This document shows positions 24,201 through 31,088 of a DNA stretch of 60,000 bases, in pieces. Location of the stretch: the NCBI RefSeq assembly GCF_029227915.1, contig NC_079876.1, positions 25,829,828 to 25,889,827 of the forward strand, in the 5' to 3' direction. The position numbers and the translations under genes are program-made. The stretch comes from Hydractinia symbiolongicarpus. Lineage: Eukaryota > Cnidaria > Hydrozoa > Anthoathecata > Hydractiniidae. The notes beneath the pieces are model-generated. The model was given only the letters and a program-made list of their open reading frames with translations. It was not told the origin of the DNA and did no database searches. Position 1 is the stretch's first letter, and the number at the start of each line of letters is the position of its first letter.

Positions 24201-25617
24201 GTTTATATATTTTCTTTGTTTGTTCTTATATATATTTACAAATTTCTATTTTATTATTATGTATATATAAAAGTTCCACCAGAGGGTTTTTAATGGTATT
24301 AATTATCCAGTTGTGTTATTATCCCCCAGTGGTGGGTCAGAATAAAGTTTAAATGGGTTAAGGTGTTTTAAGATGTTTTCTCCTTCTGGTTAACTAAACT
24401 TTCTTTGAGCATATAAAATTCAGTTTCGCTTAAACGAAAGCTTAGACGCAAACAAATGTCAGAGCAAATCCCTAATATTCAAATCCACCTCATAGCAAAC
24501 CTCGAATTACAATCAATCATTAAGCACAAAGTCAGAGTGGTCACATTTGAATGGGAACACACACCTTGTTTGGGACTCCCCAATGCCAAACCAAACATCC
24601 TCCCCCTTTCCTAAAACTTAAGTGTAGTTAACATGGAACAAGATAAATATACTCTTATACATAATCTGTGGAATTAACAATGGGTTGTCCAGATATTTGC
24701 AAAGTTCAAAAAAGCAGAATAATGTATAAAAGAAAGCTTGTAAAGTGCTTTTATTGAGGAGAGAAAAAAGAAAAATTTTCAAAGCACATTATAAAAAAAT
24801 AATTTTAGGAAATATTAAAAGTTATTTCTAGTAATTTTGCGTATATATTTATTTTTGGGGATTGAAATTTCCGGAAGATTTTGCACAGAAATTTTTGCAA
24901 ATATATATAGGAAAAATTTATGTAATTCGCGAAAATTAATATTTACAAAAATTAATCAAATTTAGATAATTCTGCAAAAGCCTTAAATGATCAGGTTTGC
25001 TTCATATATAACTTGTTATCTGCGACTAGCTTACATTTTTCTCACACCTCCTAAACTAGATCATTTGAGAGAAAGGCTGCTATTTCCGCCGAAGGTAGCA
25101 CATTTCCTAAAACTTTACTTAAATTTTTGTATATTGTTGCAGTCTGTTGTATATATTTTTTGCATGTACACATGTGGTGTAAGGCATGTGTCCATTTTTC
25201 TTGATGCAAAATCAAACATTTTGCCCACTGTGTCATATTGTACATCAATTACATTGTCTGTGGCAGTTCAATATGGGTGAGTAAAGGGTAACCATAGCCC
25301 CTAATTAACACAAGCCATGTGAGGGAAATTTGGGAGATGGCACCACAGTGTGGGCTGTTGTTTGGGTACTACAGAAAGTTATCTGGTAGAGCATAAACCC
25401 TAATCAGGTCCGCCTAGCTTAAAATGAGCTACTCCAGGAATTTCCATCTAAGCCATGTCCCCTACTGGAAAATATGGACAGGATATAAATATCCCTCTAA
25501 TATTATATATATTTAAAAAAAGAAATTCGTTAAAAGTAAATAACAGTTAAATTTAACTCAATGTACCTTTTTCTGTTGTTCTTCGTCATACTCAATTCTT
25601 TCACTTTCAGCAGCCAT
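245..25617 (-). CDS. MSH5: MutS homologue 5 (meiotic recombination), 5' part; gene continues beyond the left edge
   Basis: MSH5 pairs with MSH4 as a clamp that stabilises meiotic crossover intermediates in the nucleus. Coding exons in transcript order: 25567-25617, 12053-12176, 9617-9697, 8346-8420, 7430-7554, 7078-7187, 4372-4490, 3905-4089, 3646-3708, 3239-3367, 2933-3005, 2168-2277, 1095-1178, 463-508, 245-286. All have AG/GT borders and phases close throughout, giving 472 codons. The start is [17 protein letters not shown], which joins in phase to [18 protein letters not shown]. Family-diagnostic stretches include [59 protein letters not shown] and [14 protein letters not shown]. These cover the connector, core and start of the clamp; the Walker ATPase lies outside the window. 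Intron 1 is 13.4 kb and full of transposons. Exon 1 is assigned by phase and family resemblance, so it is the least certain junction. Similarity was judged from memory. Confidence 0.92.
791..860. repeat. Two-copy 35-bp tandem repeat
   Basis: Two adjacent 35-bp units (791-825 and 826-860) differ at three positions and share the core CTTAGTGTGAGTGCTGG. They lie in the MSH5 intron between exons 1095-1178 and 463-508. No function is apparent. Confidence 0.7.
1399..1932. repeat. AT-rich minisatellite, two related unit types
   Basis: The first block (about 1399-1735) repeats a 21-bp unit resembling ATACCATGTATAGATAATAT. The second (about 1736-1915) repeats a 20-bp unit resembling AAAACAATACCATGTATGG. 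Both share ATACCATGTAT, so one probably arose from the other. The units lack stops in several frames on both strands, which creates long spurious reading frames. The array sits in the MSH5 intron between exons 2168-2277 and 1095-1178. Confidence 0.9.
5214..5567 (+). mobile_element. tRNA-derived SINE, copy 1 (full length)
   Basis: The head carries a Pol III A box (TAGATTAGTGG, 5221-5231) and a perfect B box (GGTTCGATTCC, 5264-5274). A unique body of about 270 bp follows, and the tail ends in a short ATCT repeat. The same body recurs at 25262-25505 (head missing) and at 50472-50795 (full length), showing a dispersed family. It is inserted in the MSH5 intron 4491-7077. The SINE class is read directly from the sequence; the family name is unknown to me. 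Confidence 0.85.
5778..5808. repeat. Small TAGC-rich inverted repeat
   Basis: TAGCTAGCTAGCTA and CCTAGCTAGCTA lie next to each other around an AAA spacer, giving a short self-complementary stretch inside an MSH5 intron. It may be slipped simple sequence; no function is inferred. Confidence 0.5.
8512..8948. repeat. 28-bp minisatellite in an MSH5 intron
   Basis: About 15 head-to-tail units resemble ACAAACTGCTCACAACAT followed by TCTTTACTAG. Two unit flavours (ACAAACTGC and ACAGAGTGC) are interspersed, which indicates amplification of a multi-unit block. The array lies just upstream, in transcript sense, of the exon at 8346-8420, with 90 bp between them. Confidence 0.9.
9698..12052. other. MSH5 intron, no recognised gene
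   Basis: AT-rich intron sequence. Fragments resembling AGTATTGGTAA and its complement recur near 10130-10270 and 10840-10920 and could be a degraded foldback element. A short stretch near 11510-11570 looks exon-like on the minus strand (it ends in GGAG followed by GTGAGC), but it would interrupt the MSH5 reading phase, so it is not included. Confidence 0.4.
13610..13912. repeat. Diverged direct duplication of about 90 bp
   Basis: The stretch from GAGTGTTTGGA (about 13613) to GGAATTCTAC (about 13702) recurs about 205 bp downstream (about 13823-13912), sharing CATGCTTTCCA-type and TTGGAAATTCTAC-type blocks. It lies in MSH5 intron 1 and is probably a degraded tandem duplication. Confidence 0.45.
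14085..14113. repeat. TAG trinucleotide microsatellite
   Basis: About nine uninterrupted TAG units in MSH5 intron 1. Confidence 0.95.
14938..16118. mobile_element. Harbinger-like non-autonomous foldback element carrying a minisatellite
   Basis: The ends are imperfect terminal inverted repeats. The left begins GGAATCGTCTACAAATTTCG; the inverted right end begins GGGGTCATCTACAAAATTCG (18 of the first 22 bases match). The element is bracketed by TTA on both sides (14935-14937 and 16119-16121), the TWA target-site duplication typical of PIF/Harbinger. Sub-terminal regions (about 14950-15185 and 15925-16105) are dense in ATACGAATT in both orientations. The centre is a minisatellite. There is no transposase. 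The 1181-bp element sits in MSH5 intron 1, 96 bp from the BEL/Pao element. The superfamily is inferred from TSD and TIR only. Confidence 0.75.
15187..15930. repeat. Minisatellite of about 54 bp (AAAATGCGATCTAAAAAAAC type) inside the foldback element
   Basis: About 14 units share AAAATGCGATCTAAAAAAAC, CATTTCTATCGCCGTTTTTC and GTTTTTAAACTTTT, with some truncated units. The absence of stops in some frames makes spurious reading frames such as a repeated [14 protein letters not shown]. Related units occur at 14455-14492, 24000-24095 (opposite orientation) and 44655-45172. Confidence 0.93.
16218..16530 (-). repeat. 3' LTR of the BEL/Pao element
   Basis: 313-bp direct repeat of 23046-23358. In element sense it ends GCGCAGTAACA and begins TAAAATGGCC, where the other LTR has the canonical TGAAATGGCC; the TG start has mutated to TA here. 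The purine-rich stretch GAAGGGAGCCAGA just upstream (16531-16543) is a plausible polypurine tract. Confidence 0.93.
16581..18090 (-). pseudogene. BEL/Pao integrase and C-terminal region, broken
   Basis: 17284-18090 reads an H2C2-type integrase zinc-binding region ([11 protein letters not shown] near HHCVRC) and the start of the catalytic core ([10 protein letters not shown], first Asp). The frame then stops at 17284-17286, exactly where the second catalytic Asp and its Asn-Gly follow-up are expected. 16581-17283 continues in another frame with the third-residue region ([19 protein letters not shown], Glu) and a DUF5641-like tail ([23 protein letters not shown]). The change of frame coincides with apparent loss of about 11 bases, so the catalytic triad is incomplete. 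Integrase activity from this copy is not expected. Confidence 0.9.
18057..18533 (-). pseudogene. BEL/Pao RNase H-like region, broken
   Basis: Encodes the Pao block after reverse transcriptase, recognisable by [34 protein letters not shown] and [13 protein letters not shown]. It overlaps the end of the reverse-transcriptase frame (about 18425-18533) and the start of the integrase frame (18057-18090) in different frames, so a frame change occurs at both ends. The stretch after VVLGYIN is unlike the family and probably contains a deletion. Confidence 0.82.
18425..19882 (-). pseudogene. BEL/Pao reverse transcriptase, broken
   Basis: About 480 codons with Pao-type reverse-transcriptase blocks: [38 protein letters not shown], the catalytic FYVDDLLKS (YVDD at 19010-19021) and [12 protein letters not shown]. 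The Pao-specific block [19 protein letters not shown] follows. A TGA at 19883-19885 separates it from the protease frame upstream, although the two are in the same frame. A frame change near 18475 ends it. Confidence 0.93.
19883..20845 (-). pseudogene. BEL/Pao zinc knuckles and aspartic protease, broken
   Basis: The N-terminal part has CCHC-like knuckles ([38 protein letters not shown]). The middle is a DUF1758-type retropepsin region with the active-site-like [13 protein letters not shown], where the usual D-S/T-G is D-N-C-S; this is a known variant zone in Pao proteases. The end ([18 protein letters not shown]) is the usual Pao linker to reverse transcriptase. The upstream Gag frame ends at 20842-20844 in a different frame. 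Confidence 0.88.
20842..22509 (-). pseudogene. BEL/Pao Gag, with one in-frame amber stop
   Basis: The start at 22509 gives [15 protein letters not shown]. An in-frame TAG (22144-22146) interrupts after 121 codons, and the same frame continues to 20842. After the stop come an Arg/Ser-rich patch, a predicted coiled coil and the Gag DUF1759 region ([20 protein letters not shown] through [13 protein letters not shown]). Gag packages element RNA in cytoplasmic particles. The amber codon could be a lesion or a recoding site. Confidence 0.88.
23046..23358 (-). repeat. 5' LTR of the BEL/Pao element
   Basis: 313-bp direct repeat of 16218-16530, beginning in element sense with TGAAATGGCC and ending GCAGTAACA (TG..CA). 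A primer-binding site should follow; the nearest TGG motif (TGGTTCGAG) starts about 20 nt inside, so the priming tRNA is not assigned. Confidence 0.93.
23488..23654. mobile_element. Short CGCCCC-type MITE with 16-bp perfect TIRs
   Basis: The ends GCATACCGTAAATGAC (23488-23503) and GTCATTTACGGTATGC (23639-23654) are perfect inverted repeats. The interior is rich in GCGCCCC and its complement. A larger relic with the same CGCCCC motif and an ATACGGTA end lies at 34200-34472. There is no coding capacity; the superfamily is not assigned. Confidence 0.8.
23896..24100. repeat. Degraded interspersed repeat (GGGTTTGAATTAGCAG family) plus minisatellite unit
   Basis: GGGTTTGAATTAGCAGTTCG and the following TGCGAATC-rich stretch resemble 48636-48720 (GGGTTCGAATTAGCAGATAG). 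Next to it, 24000-24095 carries one or two reverse-oriented copies of the minisatellite unit found at 15187-15930. Confidence 0.55.
25262..25505 (+). mobile_element. tRNA-derived SINE, copy 2, 5'-truncated
   Basis: Matches the body of copy 1 from the GGCGATTCAACATGGG position onwards (here GGCAGTTCAATATGGG), through AAGCCATGTGAGGGAAATT and CATCTAAGCCATG. The Pol III promoter head is missing. It lies in MSH5 intron 1, 61 bp downstream of exon 1 in transcript sense. Confidence 0.82.
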
Positions 25618-26464
25618 TGCAGTAATTATGGTGTCTTCCTTGCTACCCTCCTATACCCACCATTCGGCATTGTAGCCAGATGGCGGAGGTTACATATACT
25701 AACGCACGTGACAAAACTTAACCAAGTATAATGTTTTTGTCATATTTACTCGTTATTATATATATATATATACTGTAAAATAGAATTTTTTAAAAGGTTA
25801 GCCAGTTTTTATTAGAAATTATTTTTTCTAGACCACTCAACTGCCTTTTGTCCCACGCTTTATCGTACTTCAGAAAATATTCGTTTATATTTATTTTTGT
25901 TTTTTCTTTCGGTTAAAGTTCGTTTCATTCATTCGTTTTCCTTCGTTCCATTCATTGTAAATACTTTTCTCGAACAATCCCATATATGGCATAACTTTCT
26001 TTCAGTGACGCAAATGCGGCTTAGTGAACAATAACATGCGAAAGTTTTCTCGTGACAACAACTACCGAGAGAAACTCTTATTGTGACGTCAGGAGCTTTG
26101 AGCACTTTTGAAAACAAGGAGTCAATGGTCACACTAACACGGTTTAAAAAGAGATAAGTTATTTGCAGACATTTTAGCGCGTATGTGTCCCTGAACATCA
26201 AAAAAATGCCGACAACCAATCAAAACGACACTTTAACACAGTCAACCAATCATGGCCAACTTCTGAACTACTCATTTGCCAAAAATAATTCATTACTCAC
26301 ACGCCTTGATATACAGGAAAAAGCTTGAATCAGCTACATTAAAAGAAAAGCTTCAAAGATAGAAGCCATACGGCAAGTGTGAATCAGACAGAACACGAAG
26401 ACAAAGTTATCGTAGAAAAGTAGATATATTACTCATCACAATTTAAAAGAAGTATATCTTTGTT
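25618..26464. promoter_or_regulatory. Divergent MSH5-JUN intergenic promoter region
   Basis: Only 847 bp separate the MSH5 and JUN start codons. On the JUN side there are a perfect TGACGTCA (26084-26091), the ATF/JUN site, and two CCAAT boxes (26216-26220 and 26246-26250). On the MSH5 side there are a CACGTG E-box (25705-25710) and a YY1-like AGATGGCGGA (25678-25687). Vertebrate c-jun is known to be autoregulated through TGACATCA sites. Transcription starts are not determined. Confidence 0.6.
26084..26091. promoter_or_regulatory. Perfect TGACGTCA (CRE / ATF-JUN site)
   Basis: An eight-base palindrome 374 bp upstream of the JUN start codon. JUN-ATF2 heterodimers bind this sequence in other animals, so feedback on JUN is plausible. 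Confidence 0.6.
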
Positions 26465-27541
26465 ATGTCCCAAGCTGCGCTCCTGGAACGATTGGTCATG
26501 AGCCAAAATTACGACAAATCGAATTTAAAGCTTGACTTCGAAAACAAAGCAGCAAATTGTAGCAGAAAAAAAACATTCTTAGGATTACCTTCTCCAGCCA
26601 TATTACAGTCTCCTGACTTAAAACTTTTGAAATTAGGTAGTCCTGAGCTAGAGAAGTTAATTATAAATAATGATGGATTTATACCAACACCGACGCCTGG
26701 TGGCAACTCAAGTTTTATGCACACAGGGGAGAAGGAGATGGACAAGGAAAGTTTTGCTCGTGGTTTTATAGAAGCCCTTCAAAAGCTGCAAGAACAAGAT
26801 GCGCCTGTGAGTTTAAATGCACTGGAGGAGTCAGCTAAATCAACAGGAAATAGCATAAAAGCACATAGTTCTAGACTACCATGGAGTTCTCGAGATCACA
26901 ACCAAAACTCTGTCCCTGTTATAAAAAATAGATTTGATAATAGATCACCTCCAATTAACAGACAAGCTACAACCACTCCTGTTTTAATAAATTTCCCTAC
27001 AGTTTCAACAGGTGCAGTAAGCACTATGGGAATGACATCTGTTCCTGTGGCAAGTTCATATGTAACAAGGCCATATGCTTCCGACATAGACCACAATAGA
27101 TTGTCACATCAAAGTTCACACTCAATGACTACCTCAGGCATAACTTTGCCAACACCTATTCCAGTTTCATCAACGTCTCCTATTCTAGATGTGCAAATAA
27201 AATCTGAGGATGAAGCTATCGTTCCATCCAGCGACATGAACTTAGATATGAACCCAATTGATTTAGATGCACAAGAACATATAAAACATCAGCGTAAAAA
27301 GTTGAGAAACCGATTAGCTGCACAGCGCTGTCGAAAAAGGAAAATAGAGCGTGAAGATACGCTAAAGGTGAAAGTAAAGGAACTAAAGTCTAAAAATGCT
27401 GAGCTAACAACATTAGCAAGTACACTGAGAATGCAAGTTTGCGATTTGAAACAGCAGGTCATGCATCATGTTAATGAAGGATGCCAGGTATTTTTAAAAG
27501 ACAGTGAAGATGAAAAAAATTTGATGGCGAAAACCAGCTAA
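26465..27541 (+). CDS. JUN: Jun-type bZIP transcription factor, intronless
   Basis: Single-exon protein of 358 aa, the AP-1 subunit acting in the nucleus. Residues 49-78 hold the delta/JNK-docking region with its phospho-acceptor sites: [20 protein letters not shown] (Ser49-Pro, Ser59-Pro) and IPTPTPGG (Thr75-Pro, Thr77-Pro). [14 protein letters not shown] block follows, as in other Juns. The basic region is near 276-295 ([13 protein letters not shown], Asn282 and the NxxAAxxCR pattern), followed by a leucine zipper with [10 protein letters not shown] at the end. Where most Juns have AASKCR this has AAQRCR. Vertebrate c-Jun is also intronless. The start codon is followed by the typical conserved acidic N-terminus. 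AATAAA lies near 27992. Confidence 0.96.
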   Translation: MSQAALLERLVMSQNYDKSNLKLDFENKAANCSRKKTFLGLPSPAILQSPDLKLLKLGSPELEKLIINNDGFIPTPTPGGNSSFMHTGEKEMDKESFARGFIEALQKLQEQDAPVSLNALEESAKSTGNSIKAHSSRLPWSSRDHNQNSVPVIKNRFDNRSPPINRQATTTPVLINFPTVSTGAVSTMGMTSVPVASSYVTRPYASDIDHNRLSHQSSHSMTTSGITLPTPIPVSSTSPILDVQIKSEDEAIVPSSDMNLDMNPIDLDAQEHIKHQRKKLRNRLAAQRCRKRKIEREDTLKVKVKELKSKNAELTTLASTLRMQVCDLKQQVMHHVNEGCQVFLKDSEDEKNLMAKTS

Positions 27542-28010
27542 CGTTGTATGTTTTACATAAATATTTTTGATAATTTTAGTAGCAAAAAGGAAGGAATTAT
27601 TTATAGAACTTTAAAAGTTGGGTTGCTTTAAATTCTAGTCCTTACACTATTCTGGTATTTGTTATCACAAGTGGAAGCAAAATATGCTGATTTGCGAATG
27701 CTTTTTGTTTATTTTGGTGGTTTTAAGTTTTACTGTAAATTTGTAGAAAATACGAGAATTTTATTTATTTGCTGTTTCCAGACAATATGTCTTTTCATGA
27801 GATGAAAAACTCACAAGTGATTTATATATATATATAATGTAGAACTTAACACATTTTTATCATAGAGAGATAAACTTATTCTAGTCATTTTTGGTATATT
27901 TTCTTACCATTTCCCCCCTCCTGGTGTCCACGCATGGTTGAAAGTACATGCAACTAAAGCATTAAAATAGCTATTAAATATGTATTATGGTAAATAAATA
28001 TATACAAGGC
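27542..28010. other. Convergent 3' region between JUN and the TRIC gene
   Basis: 469 bp between the JUN stop and the stop of the minus-strand channel gene. It holds the presumptive overlapping 3' UTRs, with an AATAAA on the plus strand near 27992 and TTTATT runs (polyadenylation signals for the minus strand) near 27760. No other feature is seen. Confidence 0.5.
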
Positions 28011-29799
28011 CTATTCTTTTTTGCTTTTCTCACTCCTTGCTACCTCATCTGGCATTTGTAACAGGACATTGCATAGAAGTTTCTCCAGCTTCTCGTAAGG
28101 GTCTTTTATTTCAAACAGGAAAATACTGGTTTGTGCAATAGCAGCTATTACAAACATCACTGCCAGCAACATTTCTTCTTTCATGTCGAAATATCCTGCT
28201 CTTAAACCAAATAGCAACACGCTGATCACCACAGAATGTTTAGTTGAACTACAAATAAAATTATTTGAAAAGGCCTTGCGTAAAAACCATTTAACTGCTA
28301 TAACTTATAAAATATTAACACATCGATGGAAAATTACTTATATAATTAATATATTAAAAGATCGGGCTTCAAATATTAAGAGAAAAACGTGTGATGTATT
28401 TAAAAAGCGGCAATACAAGCCGAATTTTATCACAGCCACAATAAACACCATCTAAACAGGGAAAATACCGAACCGAAATTTAACTCTATACTTGGATCAT
28501 ACGAATTTTTTCACCCTCGAGGGACAACCACTATATTACGTCAACGCTAGCCGCAAATAAAGTAATTTTATTGTGACAACTTACAAAGTTGGTTTTAAAA
28601 ATTCGTTATCCGAAATCATATTTCCACGAATGAAATGATCCAACGGTCGAGACAAAAACTTTGCTCCGCTACCTAAAAAGGTCATAGGCAAACTTTAGCA
28701 CTTCAGACCTCACACCAAGGAAGAGTTTTCAAACACTATATACGTTGTACCTTTAACACAACCGATAAGCGTAACGATAATAATGCTATCTTTGTGCTGT
28801 TTGCTCGCTTCACTTACGCCATTGCTAATCATGCGGATACGGTGTACTTCCTTAAGTACCAACATTGCAGCCTGTCAAGAAAATAACAAAATTTAATTTG
28901 TTTGTATAATCAGACTCTCTACCTCAAACATCTCCCGATGTTGAACAGATATTTTGGTCCCTTGCCGATTGCTCTGTCCCTATACCTTTATTTTCTAATT
29001 TTTAAATCAGTATTTTAACCATTCTACGCTTTAAATCAAAGATTGGTAAATATAAACAAAAGCATGCAAAAATTTTGAAGTAGGCGTTATTAAAGTTGAG
29101 AAAAACAACAACTTTACCTTCACAAATTTTAGTTGAGTGAATTTATAGAACATATCCAAAGGGCTGAAGTATACGAAATACCTATAAAAAGAAATGACGA
29201 CCTCAAACATGCTATCAATGTAGCGACCGACGTCATTAGTGAACGATTAAAGTTGCTGCTACTTTACCAGATTAGAGTCGCCATGATAACATTGCTCGTG
29301 TTCGAGTACACTTGAATGATCGGTCGGCCAAGCAGAAAGTTCATGAGCAAGGTACCACCAAAACATGACGTCACACAAACAAACCAACTCGGAAAGGGAT
29401 GTTCGCTTGCATACTCACGTGACCCTAAAAATTTTAAGCTATAAATACTCCTCAAATAATTCAGGAAAGAATGGGAAAAATAAAAGAGGCGAAAAGGGGG
29501 CGGTTGGGCGTCACATGAATGGAAGAAATTTTTGTCGCAAAGACCTGGGAGTAAGGTTGTAAAAACCTGTGGAAAGTCCTGAACCCTCTTACGTCAAACG
29601 TTTGGCCTAAAGGAAACACAAAATTAAAAATACCGAATAACGTCACCAACCAATTACCTGTTCTATGCCTCATTGATAACGTCACAAGACAATAATGAAT
29701 GCAGATGAAATATGGCGACATCTCCACGGTAACAAGCTTATTAGCAAGCTCGTGATGATCCTTTGGTAGCCAGGCAATTAAATTATCAATTCCACTCAT
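28011..29799 (-). CDS. TMEM38: Trimeric intracellular cation (TRIC) channel
   Basis: TRIC channels are ER/SR monovalent-cation channels that balance charge during calcium release. Six exons: 29658-29799, 29268-29424, 29118-29181, 28751-28871, 28585-28672, 28011-28248. All have AG/GT borders, phases close and the protein is 269 aa (human paralogues about 290-300). Family landmarks: SWFVCVTSCFGGTLLMNFLL, YFVYFSPLDMFYKF, LKEVHRI (K128-E129-V130, the conserved basic KEV region), and GCVKGSGAKFLSRPLDHFIR. The last exon holds the final membrane segment (AVMFVIAAIAQTSIFLF). The tail ends KSKKE, a KxKxx-type ER-retrieval pattern. The assignment to A or B type is not possible, since the vertebrate duplication is probably later. 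Confidence 0.93.
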
Positions 29800-31088
29800 C
29801 TATTGTTTTAATAATACAAGATAATTAAGAGGGAAATTACAAGCTCGAAGCCATAGATAAGGAAAAGATACGATAAACGTTCATAATTTAAGGCCTTCCA
29901 CTACAATTCACAGATTATCTTTATGACTTAAAAAATTTAGAAAAAACTTCCTGTTCGATATGTTAGCTACATTGCGCATACTTTGACAATTTACACGCAG
30001 AAATTTCACAGTTGCGTGAAGTTTACGAAATTACCCCGAGGTAGAATTTAAAATTCTTTTAACGGACCAGAATTTAGCCTTAAGCTAGCATATATTTATA
30101 GGTCAGATAGAATCGTGTTTGTTTTTCTTATCAATGTTGTGAATCTTTGCGTTTATATACGTAATAAATCGAATTAAGCATACAAGATGTACCTGTGTGA
30201 GAAAGAAATGAATTACTTATAGACAATGCTATTGTCCAAGATAATATATTTTTTTGGTTTTCTGTCTCAAAACGGCACCATATCCAGAATAATTCCACGA
30301 CAATAAATTTCTGTCTATGAACATAGATGCATTAAGAAGAGTATTTCTTATGTCTATGCTTTCTAGTATCATCGAAATTTGGCCAAATGAAACGGCGGAA
30401 GAAAAAGAATCAAAATAAGTGTTACAATTATCAAGAAAATAGTGGAAATATTTAACACTTATAAAAAACAAAAAAAGTCAAACGCACAGTCAAAATTACC
30501 CACAATACACATTCTGTGTTAAACGCATAAGAGAAACCTTCTAAATCTATCGATTTACTTTCTTAATTTCCTCAAATTTTCTGTGTTTAGCAGTTAAAAG
30601 TACAAATAATCTCAGCCTCGTGACTCTCAAAGTGGTGTTTCTTGTAAAAAAGATATATACTGCATACGATGATTAAACAACTCGTTTGTTCAGATAAAAA
30701 AATAAATTCTATCGAGACAAAATACGACATAAAATGAACGAGCAAACAACATGACATATTTGAAATATTTAACTGCAACATATTTGTTTTGTATTCATTG
30801 AACATCCTAAGCACGACACAAAATCCGATAAAGAAATTATTAATCCTAGTCTAGACCAAAGGTCATATTTGCTTTATTTATATTTACTCGTAGCCACATC
30901 AAATACGTTGCTATGTACACCCATAGAGATAACAAACATGGTATCTCAAACGCAAGACATTTGCCTACCAGTCCAACCACACACGACAAGATACGAAAAT
31001 TTTATTTCGGGATTCGATACCTTTCATTTATTTTATCCCATTGTTTATTTATATCATTGTTTATTTTATTCCGTTGTTTACTTGATTT
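29800..31088. other. Intergenic stretch between TRIC and PHD-SAM genes
   Basis: 1.3 kb that holds the TRIC promoter/5' UTR and the PHD-SAM 3' UTR. It is AT-rich, with several short open frames that lack family features. No further element was recognised. Confidence 0.45.
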
